64,000 nt of DNA from Thermomicrobium sp. 4228-Ro (GCF_026241205.1 NZ_JAPFQM010000006.1:620001-684000); one strand, 5' to 3'. Shown: positions 1-8,923, numbered from the stretch's first letter. The notes: a model not told the origin generated them from the letters alone. Numbers and translations are program-made.

Positions 1-638
1 GCCAGGAGCGCTGCCAGCGGGCGGAGGTCCCGCTCGTCGGGCTCGACCGTGCCGAGCACGACCATGCCCGCGGCATCGACCGGGTCGTCCGAAAAGCGCG
101 GGACGAGCGGCTCCCGATAAGGTAGGTTGAGGTGCACCGGCCCAGGCGGGAAGGCGCGGGCGAGCGCGACAGCCCGGAGGGCCGATGTCCTGGCAGCACG
201 CTGGACGAGCGGTGTCCCATCGGGCAGGGGGACGTCGCTGAACCACTTGACGTGCGTGCCGTAGAGCCGCAGCTGGTCGATCGTCTGCGGTGCGCCGACG
301 TCGCGGAGTTCCGGCGGCCGGTCGGCCGTGAGGACGACGAGCGGTACCTGGCTGAGATTGGCCTCGACGACCGCTGGCAGCAGGTTGGCTGCCGCGGTGC
401 CCGACGTCGTTACCACCGCGACCGGCTCGTTGAGTGCGCGGGCGAGCCCCAGGGCGAAGTAACCCATCGCGCGCTCGTCGAGATGATCCCAGAGTCGAAT
501 ACGTGGCTCGCGAGCGAGGGCCAGAACGATCGGGGTCGAGCGCGATCCAGGAGCGAAGCACGCGTGGCGGATCCCGGCACTGGCCAGCGCCTGCACGAAG
601 GCGGTCACAGCGACGCCGAGTGCTTCGTGGTACTCCAT
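1..638 (-). CDS. menD: MenD, SEPHCHC synthase (N-terminal part, runs off window)
   Basis: Thiamine-diphosphate enzyme of menaquinone synthesis: joins isochorismate and 2-oxoglutarate to give SEPHCHC. Translating the minus strand from the ATG at 638 gives 212 residues without a stop before the window edge. Visible family motifs are PGSRSTP (residues 30-36), DHLDERAMG with the ThDP-activating Glu at about 55, TSGTAAANLLPAV (78-90) and TADRPPELRD. A full MenD is about 550 residues, so roughly the last 60% lies outside. It starts 4 bases after the menF stop, so menF and menD are almost certainly co-transcribed from the tetR promoter. Confidence 0.93.
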   Translation of the reverse strand, partial: MEYHEALGVAVTAFVQALASAGIRHACFAPGSRSTPIVLALAREPRIRLWDHLDERAMGYFALGLARALNEPVAVVTTSGTAAANLLPAVVEANLSQVPLVVLTADRPPELRDVGAPQTIDQLRLYGTHVKWFSDVPLPDGTPLVQRAARTSALRAVALARAFPPGPVHLNLPYREPLVPRFSDDPVDAAGMVVLGTVEPDERDLRPLAALL

Positions 639-642
639 GGTC

Positions 643-2016
643 TCAGCTTCCCGTGAGTGCCTCGAGCATCGGCCGGAGCTTTGCCTCGGCTTCGGCCCAT
701 TCGGTGAGCGGGTCGGATCCAGCCACGATCCCACAGCCGGCGTAGAGCCGAGCGGTCGTCCCACGGAGCAGTCCGGAGCGGAGTGCCACGACCAGTTCAC
801 CGTCGCCCGATGCCGCGACCCAGCCGAGTGCTCCGGCGTACCAGCCGCGCGGTACCGGTTCGTGCCCACGGATGAAGGCGAGCGCTGCTTCCCGAGGTGT
901 CCCGCCGACGGCCGGGGTCGGATGCAGGCGCGCTGCGACGTCGAGGACACCGAGCCCGTCACGGAGCACCCCGACGATCGGCGTGGCCAGATGATGGACG
1001 TTCGCCATGGAAAGCACTGTCGGCGTCTCGGGCACGGAGAGGCGGGTGCAGAGCGGTGCGAGTGCCTGCTCGATCGCCTGCACGACGAGCTCGTGCTCCG
1101 ACCGGTCCTTCGCGCTCGCGCGCAGGGCAGCGACTGTCGCCCGATCGCTCGCCGCATCCACTCCGCGTGGGATGGATCCGGCCAGGGCGACCGTCGTCAC
1201 TGTGCCAGCGGTCACGCGCGCCAGCCGTTCCGGAGTCGCCCCGAGGAAGATAGACGGCCCCACAGCGACTGCGAACAGCGTACAGGTCGGGTAGCGCTCG
1301 GCGAGTGACCGGAGAGCGCCCTCTGGGTCGAAGGGGCGGTCGGCAACGAGTTCGACCGCGCGCGCCAGGACGACTTTCTGGAGCGTGCCGTGGTCGATCG
1401 CGCGGAGTGCCGATCGGAGCATCCGTTGCCAGTCGTCCGGGGTAACGAGGTCACGCCGCGTGACACGGCGGGGTCGCTCGGCCCGCGAAACCGGCGGTTC
1501 GAGCGGGGGACAGGCTGGCAGAGACGGTGGCGCTGTCTCGCCCGGACGGACGACCGCCTGCATCGCTTGGAAGGCGAGCGTCCCCTGTTGCCGGTACACG
1601 AAGCGTGGCACGAGGAGCTGGGCGGCACCGAACGATGCCCAGTCGGCAGCGTCATCGTGTTGGTGGGGGTCGAAAGCCCAACCAGCGAAGACGAGCGGGG
1701 CCAGCGGTCCTTCCTGGAGGGCTTCCGCTGCCGCGGTACGCCAGACGCGGGCAAGCCGCTCCGGCATCGTTCCGGCTGCGGAGTCGACCGCGATCGGCAA
1801 ACGGCAACCGCCGAGCCCCACGATCGCCGTGTCGTCCTGCGGGACGTAGCAGAGCAGGCGGATCGTCTCGTCGGACCGGGCGAACAGCGCGATCGGGTCG
1901 AGCAGCTCGCGCGGCTCCGACCAGCTCAGCAGGATCGGCTGGCCAGCTGCTGCGGCGCGACGTTCGGCGACGGCCCAGAGGTCTGCGAACGCGGTACGGA
2001 GGACGTGACGGCTCAT
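643..2016 (-). CDS. menF: Isochorismate synthase MenF
   Basis: Converts chorismate to isochorismate, the first committed step of menaquinone synthesis. 457 residues. The C-terminal half is a chorismate-binding domain: VVLARAVEL, LFLGATPERLA-like (FLGATPERLARV), KDRSEHELVV, HHLATPIVG, HPTPAVGGTPR and a final YAGCGIVAGSDP, the usual order in MenF/EntC/PabB, with the TPAVGGTP segment typical of isochorismate synthases. The frame is open further upstream, but ATG 2016 overlaps the tetR stop (ATGA) and gives the conserved length. menD follows directly. The classical pathway is supported by menB, menA, menC and menE at 45.8-50.6 kb. Confidence 0.92.
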   Translation of the reverse strand: MSRHVLRTAFADLWAVAERRAAAAGQPILLSWSEPRELLDPIALFARSDETIRLLCYVPQDDTAIVGLGGCRLPIAVDSAAGTMPERLARVWRTAAAEALQEGPLAPLVFAGWAFDPHQHDDAADWASFGAAQLLVPRFVYRQQGTLAFQAMQAVVRPGETAPPSLPACPPLEPPVSRAERPRRVTRRDLVTPDDWQRMLRSALRAIDHGTLQKVVLARAVELVADRPFDPEGALRSLAERYPTCTLFAVAVGPSIFLGATPERLARVTAGTVTTVALAGSIPRGVDAASDRATVAALRASAKDRSEHELVVQAIEQALAPLCTRLSVPETPTVLSMANVHHLATPIVGVLRDGLGVLDVAARLHPTPAVGGTPREAALAFIRGHEPVPRGWYAGALGWVAASGDGELVVALRSGLLRGTTARLYAGCGIVAGSDPLTEWAEAEAKLRPMLEALTGS

Positions 2017-2666
2017 CGCGGTGTGTCGCCCTCTCGCTCGGGAACCGGCAGATCGAGCATGCGCCGGAGGAGCCGGCGAAGTTCCGGCGCTGCCTGTTCG
2101 AGGTCCGATGGGTGTCCACTCAGCACCCACTGGGTGACCACCTCGTAGAGCGCACCGAAGCAGGCGGTCGCTGCCAGGTCGGGATCGTGCGGTCCGATGA
2201 CGCCTGCGTCGCGCGCCGCGGCGAGCTCGCGCGCGATGAGCGCGGCGAAGCGACGGCGGATATCGACGAGCGCACGCTGGATAGCGGGGCCCGCGGCGAG
2301 CGCCTCGACCAGGAAGAGCCGCGCGAGGGCCCGGTGTGTACTGAAGAGCCTGAGCACGACCGCGAGCGCGGTATCCAGCTTGGCAGCAGGATCGGCTGCC
2401 TGGGCGAGCGCGTCGGCGGTGCGTTGGAGCAAGAGGTCGGCGCTCCGCTCGAGGAGCGCCAGGAAGAGCTGCTCCTTGCCGGGGAAGTGGAAGTAGACGC
2501 CGCCTTTAGAGGTGGCTGCCGCTTCAGCGACCTCGTCCATCGTCGCCTCGCGATAGCCGCGCCGGGTGAAGACCTCGAGCGCTGCGTCGAGGATCCGCTC
2601 GCGACGCTCGCGAGCGCGTGCCTGCAGGACCGGCTCCTCTGCCACTCGGTTGGTCGCCTCGGGCAT
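2013..2666 (-). CDS. TetR/AcrR-family repressor
   Basis: 217 residues. The N-terminal HTH is typical: RERILDAALEVFTRRGYREA followed by MDEVAEAAATSKGGVYFHFPGKEQLF (residues about 22-69). The C-terminal ligand domain is all-helical and diverged, so the ligand cannot be read. It is the first gene of a tetR-menF-menD unit with an ATGA overlap to menF, an unusual place for a TetR. A 24-bp palindrome lies 14-37 bases upstream of its start, so autoregulation, and with it regulation of menF/menD, is likely. Start ATG 2666 is preceded by GGGAGGG. Confidence 0.9.
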   Translation of the reverse strand: MPEATNRVAEEPVLQARARERRERILDAALEVFTRRGYREATMDEVAEAAATSKGGVYFHFPGKEQLFLALLERSADLLLQRTADALAQAADPAAKLDTALAVVLRLFSTHRALARLFLVEALAAGPAIQRALVDIRRRFAALIARELAAARDAGVIGPHDPDLAATACFGALYEVVTQWVLSGHPSDLEQAAPELRRLLRRMLDLPVPEREGDTPR

Positions 2667-2679
2667 CTGGCCCTCCCGA

Positions 2680-2703
2680 ATCCGACCGACGCGTCAGTCG
2701 GAT
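2680..2703. promoter_or_regulatory. 24-bp palindrome, probable TetR operator
   Basis: Arms ATCCGAC and GTCGGAT enclose CGACGCGTCA, itself palindromic except at its ends, so only one base pair of the 24-mer mismatches. On the minus strand it lies between a -10-like TACACT and the tetR ribosome-binding site, where repressor binding would block transcription. Assignment to the adjacent TetR is inference from position. Confidence 0.6.
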
Positions 2704-2841
2704 TGCAGTGTAGCACGAACTGACCGCGCGTGGAGGCGGCTGACTGGGAAGCTACCGGCTGGTGAGGCCTGGGCGCTACCGCTGGGCTCGGACGCGGTGA
2801 GCCACGCGGCGAGTTCCTGGCGGACGGGTTGTGCGGTCGCT

Positions 2842-3708
2842 TCACCGCGTCGTTGCGAGGCCGGTCGGGCGCTGTCTATTGAGCGCGCGCTCGATCGCCT
2901 GGCGCGTCGCTTCCGGGTAGTCGGTGATGATACCGTCGACGCCGAGTGCAGCCAGTTCCACGGCCCGATCCGGTGCATCGACGGTCCACACGTTGACGAC
3001 CAGCCCAGCCAGATAGGCCGAAGCGACGACCGCCGCGCCGTGCTCGTCGAATCCCACGTCCATCGGGTGGAAGGCGTCATAGCCGCACTCGATCGTCGAC
3101 CGGAGCTGTTCGGGCAGGGGTGCGAGCGGGATCGTGCACAGCCCGACGGGAAGTTCCGGGTCACGTGCCCGGACCGTATCCAGGACGGCGGTGTCGAACG
3201 AGGAGATCAGGAGACGCTCGCGGAGTTCGGGGCGTGCGCGGACGAGCGCGACCAGTCGCTCCGCGATAGCTTGCCCACGTCGCCGGTCGGCTGGATCCCA
3301 GGGGGCCGACTTCACCTCAGCGTCGATGCCGATGTGACTGGGTAGGGCGGCGATGACTTCCTCGAAAGACGGGATGCGCAGTCCCAAGCCGCGGAACGGA
3401 TAGGTGACACCACGGTCGAGGGTGAAGGCGTAGCCAGCGTCCAGTCGCTGGAGCTCGGCGAGCGTGTGCTCGTGGACGAAGCCGCGGCCATCGGTCGTCC
3501 GCTCGAGCGTCGCGTCGTGGCAGACGACCAGGTGTCCGTCGCGGGTGATCCGGAGATCGAGCTCGACGAAATCGGCGCCCTGTTCGGCGGCGAGGACGAA
3601 GGCGGTCAGCGTGTTCTCCGGTACCAGCCCGGAAGCACCGCGGTGGGCGATGATCCACGGTCTGCGCGGCCAGCGGCGGAAGAACGGGTGGTGGACAACT
3701 CTGTTCAT
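2842..3708 (-). CDS. ugpQ: Glycerophosphodiester phosphodiesterase
   Basis: Hydrolyses glycerophosphodiesters to glycerol-3-phosphate and an alcohol. 288 residues, single GDPD TIM barrel. Catalytic signatures: HRGASGLVPENT (His/Arg and Glu), FVELDLRITRDGHLVVCHD with the metal-binding Glu/Asp and second His, and a C-terminal VNVWTVD...GVDGIITDYPE. No signal peptide, so cytoplasmic. ATG 3708 was chosen over the longer open frame because GGAAGGGAGCC precedes it and the barrel starts about 20 residues later. It is divergent from an ABC importer of the sugar/glycerol-phosphate class, the arrangement expected for a Ugp-like uptake and breakdown unit. The symbol is by analogy. Confidence 0.85.
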   Translation of the reverse strand: MNRVVHHPFFRRWPRRPWIIAHRGASGLVPENTLTAFVLAAEQGADFVELDLRITRDGHLVVCHDATLERTTDGRGFVHEHTLAELQRLDAGYAFTLDRGVTYPFRGLGLRIPSFEEVIAALPSHIGIDAEVKSAPWDPADRRRGQAIAERLVALVRARPELRERLLISSFDTAVLDTVRARDPELPVGLCTIPLAPLPEQLRSTIECGYDAFHPMDVGFDEHGAAVVASAYLAGLVVNVWTVDAPDRAVELAALGVDGIITDYPEATRQAIERALNRQRPTGLATTR

Positions 3709-3910
3709 CGATCGGCTCCCTTCCTGCGTGCGGCGCGTTCCTCTCCATGAGTTTCGTTCGCAGAAGCTGGTCGTTCGTTGCCGATCCGTTACAGCGCGGT
3801 TGCGGCTGGGGTGTGGTCGTGTCGAATGCAACAGCCTCGCAACACGTCGCTCGGTGCAGGCGGGTATGACGGAAGCGGACGGTGGTCGAGGTGCCGTGAG
3901 GGAGAGGACG

Positions 3911-4873
3911 ATGGTGCGGACGGTCGACGTTCTCGAGAGCGAGCGGCGGGCGAGTACGCGCGCCCGGCTAGGTACCCTGGCGCGTGTCGCGTTCCTCCGG
4001 CGAGCGTTCGGCGACTGGCCGCTCTTCGTCCTGTTCGTCGCACCCAACTTGCTCTTGCTCGCCGTCTTCACCTACTGGCCGCTCGTCTACAGCGGCTACC
4101 TGAGCTTCATGCAGTGGGACCTGATCAGTCCGGTGAAGGTCTTCGTCGGACTCGAGAACTATCGATTTCTCCTGACCGATCGCGAGTTCCACGAAGTCCT
4201 GCGCAATACCGTCGTGTTCACGGTCGGTACCGTCGGCGGCACGATGGCGCTCGGGCTGGTGTTCGCGCTGCTCCTTGACCAGCCGCTGCGCGGTATCGCG
4301 GTGGCGCGTGGCTTCGTCTTCGTGCCCTACGTGCTGAGCGGTGCGGCGGTCGCGGTCTTCTGGGTCAACATGCTCAACCCGCGCTTCGGTGTCGTCGGGC
4401 AGGTCGCGAGCTGGCTCGGGACCGTCTCACCGGACTGGCTGAACCATCCGCAGCTGGCGATGGTGGCGGTGATCCTCGTCTCCATCTGGAAGAACGTCGG
4501 TTTCGCGACGATCGTCTACCTGGCCGGACTGCAGCGGATCCCGCAGGAACTCTACGAAGCGGCGACGGTCGACGGCGCTGGCGCGCTCGCCCGGTTCCGG
4601 GCGGTGACGCTGCCGCAGCTCGGGCCGATCACGCTCTTTCTCGTCGTGGTCTCGACGATCGCCTCTTTCCAGGCTTTCGACCTCATCAAAGTACTGACCG
4701 ACGGTGGCCCAGTGAACGCGACCACGACGCTGCTCTTCTCCATCTGGGAGCAGGGGTTCGTGGCCTTCGATGCGGGGCGCGCAGCGGCGGCCTCGGTGCT
4801 GCTCTTCGCGCTCCTCGCTGTCATCAGCCTCCTCCAGGTGCGTCTCGGGGAACGGAGGGTCTCCTATGACTAG
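3911..4873 (+). CDS. ABC importer permease, UgpA/MalF class
   Basis: Inner-membrane permease of a family-1 (sugar or glycerol-3-phosphate) ABC importer, 320 residues. About six membrane segments are visible, the first around LFVLFVAPNLLLLAVFTYW. The cytoplasmic EAA loop that docks on the ATPase is present: ELYEAATVDGAGALARFRAVTLPQLGP. ATG 3911 follows GGGAGAGG; an in-frame ATG at 3866 is a weaker alternative. It overlaps the next permease by 8 bases. The substrate cannot be read from the sequence; the divergent GDPD gene suggests glycerol-3-phosphate or glycerophosphodiesters. Confidence 0.87.
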   Translation: MVRTVDVLESERRASTRARLGTLARVAFLRRAFGDWPLFVLFVAPNLLLLAVFTYWPLVYSGYLSFMQWDLISPVKVFVGLENYRFLLTDREFHEVLRNTVVFTVGTVGGTMALGLVFALLLDQPLRGIAVARGFVFVPYVLSGAAVAVFWVNMLNPRFGVVGQVASWLGTVSPDWLNHPQLAMVAVILVSIWKNVGFATIVYLAGLQRIPQELYEAATVDGAGALARFRAVTLPQLGPITLFLVVVSTIASFQAFDLIKVLTDGGPVNATTTLLFSIWEQGFVAFDAGRAAAASVLLFALLAVISLLQVRLGERRVSYD

Positions 4874-5708
4874 GCGACGCGGTTGGCGCCGGGCGCTGGC
4901 GCGGCTCGGGCTGGCAGCGCTGGTGTGGCTCGTGGTGGTCGTCATGGCACTGCCGCTGTACTGGGTGGCGACCGGCGCCCTCAAGACGAACCGGGAGATC
5001 TACACCTTCCCGCCGGTCTGGATCCCACGCGATCCGCAGTGGAGCAACTTCGTGGCAGCGTGGGAGGCAGTGCCGTTCGGGCGCTTTTTCCTGAACAGTA
5101 TCGTCACGACGCTCGGTGCCGTCACGATCGAACTCGTCTTCGCGCTCTTCTCGGCCTACGCGCTGGTGTTCGTGAAGGCGCGCGGGAAGGGCATCGTCTT
5201 CGCAGTCACGGTGGCAGCGCTGCTCGTTCCGCAAACGGTGACGCTGTTGCCGAACTATCTCACGATCGCCCGCCTGGGCTGGATCGATACCTACCAGGGA
5301 CTGATCGTCCCCGTGGCGGCAGTGGCGTTCGGCGTCTTCCTGTTCCGGCAGCACTTCCTGACGCTCCCGCGTGACCTCCTCGACGCGGCACGGCTCGACG
5401 GGTGCGGGCACCTCGGGCTCTTACGCCATGTGGTCGTGCCGCTGTCGCGACCGGTGATCGTGACCTTCCTGGTGATCTACCTCGTCTCGCACTGGAACGA
5501 CTTTCTCTGGCCCCTCGTGGCCACCAACCGGTTGGAGTGGCGCACTGTCCCCATCGGCGTGGCCTACCTCTACCAGGTCGAAGGTGTCCAGAACTGGGGC
5601 CCGATCCTGGCGGGCACGGTGATGGCGCTCGCTCCCATGTTGCTCGTCTACGTGGTCGCCCAGCGGTGGATCGTCAAGGGGATCGGAGGTGGCGCGCTGA
5701 AGGGATGA
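4866..5708 (+). CDS. ABC importer permease, UgpE/MalG class
   Basis: Second permease of the importer, 280 residues. The N-terminal membrane segment is LAALVWLVVVVMALPLYWV, followed by the usual periplasmic TNREIYTFPPVWIP stretch of MalG/UgpE proteins. The EAA loop is LLDAARLDGCGHLGLLRHVVVPLSRP. The start ATG 4866 lies inside the end of the upstream permease (TATGACTAG), a translationally coupled pair. The gene is followed by the binding protein after 42 bases. No ATP-binding subunit is encoded nearby, so a shared ATPase (MsmK/UgpC-type) elsewhere in the genome is implied. Confidence 0.87.
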   Translation: MTRRRGWRRALARLGLAALVWLVVVVMALPLYWVATGALKTNREIYTFPPVWIPRDPQWSNFVAAWEAVPFGRFFLNSIVTTLGAVTIELVFALFSAYALVFVKARGKGIVFAVTVAALLVPQTVTLLPNYLTIARLGWIDTYQGLIVPVAAVAFGVFLFRQHFLTLPRDLLDAARLDGCGHLGLLRHVVVPLSRPVIVTFLVIYLVSHWNDFLWPLVATNRLEWRTVPIGVAYLYQVEGVQNWGPILAGTVMALAPMLLVYVVAQRWIVKGIGGGALKG

Positions 5709-5750
5709 ACGACGGTATCGAGGCTGGTCGGTGCATGGAGGAGGGATCGG

Positions 5751-7166
5751 ATGACACGCAGTCTGACACGGCGGCAACTGGTCCTCGCGCTCGGTGGACT
5801 CTCGGGCATGGCGCTCCTCGCGGCCTGTGGGCAGAGCGAGCCGACGCCGACGGCAGCCCCAGCGACCGGGAGTTCGGCGGCCAGCCCGACTGCTGCGCCG
5901 GTGAGCGGGTCGACCGCGAGCCCGACGGCCCCAGCAGTCGTCCAGAACCCCGGCTCCAAGGTCAAAGTGGTCTACTGGGGTTCGTTCAGCGGGAATCTGG
6001 GCGAGGCTGAACAAGGGATGGTCAAGCGGTTCAACGAGTCCCAGAACGACGTCGAAGTCGAGTACCAGTACCAAGGAAACTACGAGGAGACAGCACAGAA
6101 ACTGACTCAGGCTCTCGCCGCAGGCACGACACCGGACATCGTGCTGCTCTCGGACGTCTGGTGGTTCAAGTTCTACCTCAACGACGTCTTGCTTCCCTTG
6201 AACGAGCTCTTCGCCACGCACCAGATCGACACGAGTGACTACGTCGATCCGCTGATCGAAGAAGGGACCCGCAAGGGGGTCATCTACTGGGTGCCGTTCG
6301 CCCGGTCGACACCGCTCTTCTACTACAACAAGCAGGTCTGGCAAGAGGCTGGACTCCCGGACCGCGGCCCGGCGACGTGGGACGAGTTCGTCGAGTGGAC
6401 TGCCAAGCTCGTCAAGAAAGAGAGTGGCAACACGACGCGCTATAGCTTTGCCCACCCGGGTGCGGCCTCGTACATCGCCTGGCTCTTCCAACCCGTCGTC
6501 TGGCAGTGGGGTGGACGGTACTCGGATCCGGACTTCACGATCCGGATTCATGAGGAACCAGCGGTCGAGGCTGGACGGTTCTACCTGTCGTCGGTGCGTG
6601 ACGGCTGGGCGGTCAGTTCGAAGGATATCGTCGCGGACTTCGTCAATGGGGCTGCAGCGGCGATGATGGCGTCGACCGCGTCGCTCCGTGGCATCACCAA
6701 CTCAGCGAGTTTCCCAGTGGGAACAGCGTTCCTGCCCGAAGGCCCGAACGGCTTCGGCTGCTGCACCGGGGGCGCAGGGCTCGCCATTCTCAAGAACAAG
6801 CCGAAGGAAGTCCAGGAAGCGGCCTTCAGGTACCTGGCGTTCGCGACGTCACCCGAGAACACGATGTGGTGGTCGCAGAACACCGGCTACATGCCGGTCC
6901 GCAAGTCGGCGATCGCCAGCCAGGAGATGCAGCAGTTCTACCAGCAGAATCCCAACTTCAAGACCGCGGTCGATCAGCTGCCGAAGACGCGGCAGCAGGA
7001 CGCCGCGCGCGTCTGGATCCCGAACGGCGACCAGATCATCGGCAAGGGGCTGGAACGGGTGACGGTTCAGCAGGAAGACCCGGCGGCCGTCTTCGCCGAG
7101 GTTGCGCGAACACTCGAGCGCGAAGCGCGGCCGGTCGTCGAGCAGCTCGAGCGCCGCGAGGGCTGA
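5751..7166 (+). CDS. ABC importer substrate-binding lipoprotein, UgpB-like
   Basis: 471 residues. N-terminus: twin-arginine-like TRRQLVL, a hydrophobic stretch and lipobox LLAAC (Cys about 25), then a Ser/Pro/Thr/Ala-rich linker, so a membrane-anchored lipoprotein, possibly Tat-exported. The rest is a family-1 solute-binding protein, with KVVYWGSFSGN at the mature start, GTTPDIVLLSDVWW and PLFYYNKQVWQEAGLP in the usual order. RBS GGAGGAGGG. It is the third gene of the importer operon. Glycerol-phosphate specificity is inferred only from the adjacent GDPD; a sugar ligand is equally compatible with the sequence. Confidence 0.85.
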   Translation: MTRSLTRRQLVLALGGLSGMALLAACGQSEPTPTAAPATGSSAASPTAAPVSGSTASPTAPAVVQNPGSKVKVVYWGSFSGNLGEAEQGMVKRFNESQNDVEVEYQYQGNYEETAQKLTQALAAGTTPDIVLLSDVWWFKFYLNDVLLPLNELFATHQIDTSDYVDPLIEEGTRKGVIYWVPFARSTPLFYYNKQVWQEAGLPDRGPATWDEFVEWTAKLVKKESGNTTRYSFAHPGAASYIAWLFQPVVWQWGGRYSDPDFTIRIHEEPAVEAGRFYLSSVRDGWAVSSKDIVADFVNGAAAAMMASTASLRGITNSASFPVGTAFLPEGPNGFGCCTGGAGLAILKNKPKEVQEAAFRYLAFATSPENTMWWSQNTGYMPVRKSAIASQEMQQFYQQNPNFKTAVDQLPKTRQQDAARVWIPNGDQIIGKGLERVTVQQEDPAAVFAEVARTLEREARPVVEQLERREG

Positions 7167-7385
7167 GCGGCGCCCCGAACCGTGCCGGAGACCGCCCGAA
7201 TGGAGCGCCGGCTCCTGCTCCGCTGCAGGGGCTGGCTGCTTCGTTCCGCACCAGCACGACAGCGGTGTAGCGAGGTGGCCCGCGCGCTGATCGATGCCCC
7301 GAACGAGCGCACCGCTCGGCGGGACGTCGATCGCCGCGCAGCGCGGTCGGGTGGCACAGCGGTCGTCGTCTCGCTCGCCTGTCTG

Positions 7386-7406
7386 GCCAGGCCCGACGAG
7401 CCTGGC
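7386..7406. terminator. Hairpin between convergent genes
   Basis: GCCAGGC (7386-7392) and GCCTGGC (7400-7406) form a perfect 7-bp stem with a 7-base loop between the binding-protein gene (+) and the Nudix gene (-). Only short flanking runs of T or A are present, so termination is plausible, not certain. The remaining 7167-7442 shows nothing else recognisable. Confidence 0.35.
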
Positions 7407-7442
7407 AGGCACCGGGTGGGCGCAGCCTGCCGCTCTCGGAAC

Positions 7443-7958
7443 TCAGCTCCAGACGATCTCGACGACCGTCCCGTCGGGGGCGCAGCGAGCCACACCGAGC
7501 CGGACCGGTCCGTGTCCGGCTGGGTCATGCCTCCGGTCGGCCACGAGCAGTGGCAGGACGATCCGAGCGTTGTCGATCAAGGGGAGCCGGGACAGCTCGG
7601 CGGTCGTGACCCAGTGGAAGGTGCCTTCGCGACCCGGCGGTGGCACCACTGGCTGCGGGAGTTCCCCGGTGAAGTAGAGGAGCAGCGTGAGCTCCGAGCT
7701 TCCCGGACGGTGCTGGAGGACGACTCGGCGGAGGACGAGCGGTGGCAAGGCATCGTCCGGGAGACCTGTTTCCTCGCCGGCTTCGCGACGAGCCGCAGCG
7801 GCCAGGCCAGCCAGCTCGTGCGGCTCGACCCGGCCGCCGATACCGGTCCACTGCCCGGGAAACCGGGTCCGGTCGCGACTCCGCTCGAGCAGGAGGCAGG
7901 AGTCGCCGGCGAAGAGAAAGGTCACCGTGAAAGCTGCCAGTGCATACGGGGCGGACAT
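7443..7958 (-). CDS. Nudix hydrolase
   Basis: 171 residues. Hydrolyses a nucleoside-diphosphate-linked compound; substrate unknown. The Nudix box is recognisable as GGRVEPHE followed by AARREAGEETGLP, but the spacing between the first Glu and REAGEE is two residues longer than the GX5EX7REUXEEXGU consensus. The REAGEE metal-binding glutamates are intact. The N-terminus (AAFTVTFLFAGDSCLLLERS) is the first strand pair of the fold. ATG 7958 starts 3 bases after the stop of the upstream gene, so the two form an operon. Confidence 0.85.
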   Translation of the reverse strand: MSAPYALAAFTVTFLFAGDSCLLLERSRDRTRFPGQWTGIGGRVEPHELAGLAAAARREAGEETGLPDDALPPLVLRRVVLQHRPGSSELTLLLYFTGELPQPVVPPPGREGTFHWVTTAELSRLPLIDNARIVLPLLVADRRHDPAGHGPVRLGVARCAPDGTVVEIVWS

Positions 7959-7961
7959 CGC

Positions 7962-8357
7962 CTAGGAAGTCGGTCCGGGCGGCAGGGTCGTATCCGGCTC
8001 GGCGAAGGGATCCCAGCGCAGCGCCTCGTCGACCGAATCGAACCAGGTGATCGCCGTGCCGTTCACGACCGCGATCACGGCATCGTCCTGGAAGAAGTAC
8101 CGGAGATAGCCTGGCACGACCGCCCGGACACCCGGAGCCAGTCGCAGCAAGTCGATCAGCCCTGGTTCGTCCGGTGTGGCAACGAGCGTCTCGTCGCACG
8201 CCGAGTCCGCGTACGAGTTCGTCGCGAGATAGGCTAGGCCAGGGATCGGTGGCAAGGGCTCGCTATGGGTGACGATCCAGTACAGCGGTGGCTCGGTGAG
8301 CCATGCCAGATCCTCGTGCTCCGGGGTCCCGTCCCAAGTCTCGATCTCTCCAGCCAT
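7962..8357 (-). CDS. Conserved-looking protein of unknown function
   Basis: 131 residues from ATG 8357, which has a good GGGGAG site 4 bases upstream; a longer open frame begins at 8408. Acidic, soluble, no signal peptide, no motif I recognise. The sequence is rich in Trp/Tyr and Pro (ETWDGTPEHEDLAWLTEPPLYW). It ends 3 bases before the Nudix start and is therefore probably its operon partner. I assign no function. Confidence 0.7.
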   Translation of the reverse strand: MAGEIETWDGTPEHEDLAWLTEPPLYWIVTHSEPLPPIPGLAYLATNSYADSACDETLVATPDEPGLIDLLRLAPGVRAVVPGYLRYFFQDDAVIAVVNGTAITWFDSVDEALRWDPFAEPDTTLPPGPTS

Positions 8358-8539
8358 ACTCCCCGTCCAGACACCCGACGGGCTGCTCACGCCTCGTGCC
8401 CGGAGCATATCACCCAGACCGGTGCTCGGGAAGGGGGAAAGTCGTACTCATCGGATAGGAATCCTGGGCAGCACCACTGGGCTGGCCAGGAGCCGCGATC
8501 GCCCGGCTGGTCAGGACGGTACCGGCGAGCGGACTCCCG

Positions 8540-8923
8540 TCACCCTTCCGGTTGGGTGCGCTCTTCCTCGCGCCGGAGCGCGTCGAGCGCCAGCTTGGCG
8601 AGCCCGCCAGCGATATGGACGTTGTGCTCGCTCGGCTCCTCACCGCGCAGGCGCTCGAGCACCGCAGCCTCCGGCGCGCGGAGCAGGTGCCGGACGGCAG
8701 CGGTCGACACGCCGAGAAAGCGCGCGATCTCGTCGGCCGACCAGTGGTGCTCCTCCGAGAGGACGACAGCGTAGGACGCTTCCATGAGACTGGGAAGCCA
8801 AGTGAGGCGCTTCAGCTCGACGAGCTGGCGGGGACCTCCCACGAGCTCGATCGCCTTGAGGAAGACGCGGAGCGCTCGCTGGTCGATATCGGGTGGCTGC
8901 GGTGTCACCTCGATCGGTGTCAT
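8540..8923 (-). CDS. Helix-turn-helix protein paired with the KaiC-like ATPase
   Basis: 127 residues. The central region WSADEIARFLGVSTAAVRHL fits a helix-turn-helix, preceded by SLMEASYAVVLSEEHH and followed by a charged C-terminal helix. It starts inside the stop codon of the upstream KaiC-like gene (ATGA), so the two are translationally coupled. An ATPase of the KaiC/RadA type coupled to a small DNA-binding protein suggests a regulatory pair, but the target is unknown. The HTH call rests on pattern only. Confidence 0.7.
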   Translation of the reverse strand: MTPIEVTPQPPDIDQRALRVFLKAIELVGGPRQLVELKRLTWLPSLMEASYAVVLSEEHHWSADEIARFLGVSTAAVRHLLRAPEAAVLERLRGEEPSEHNVHIAGGLAKLALDALRREEERTQPEG

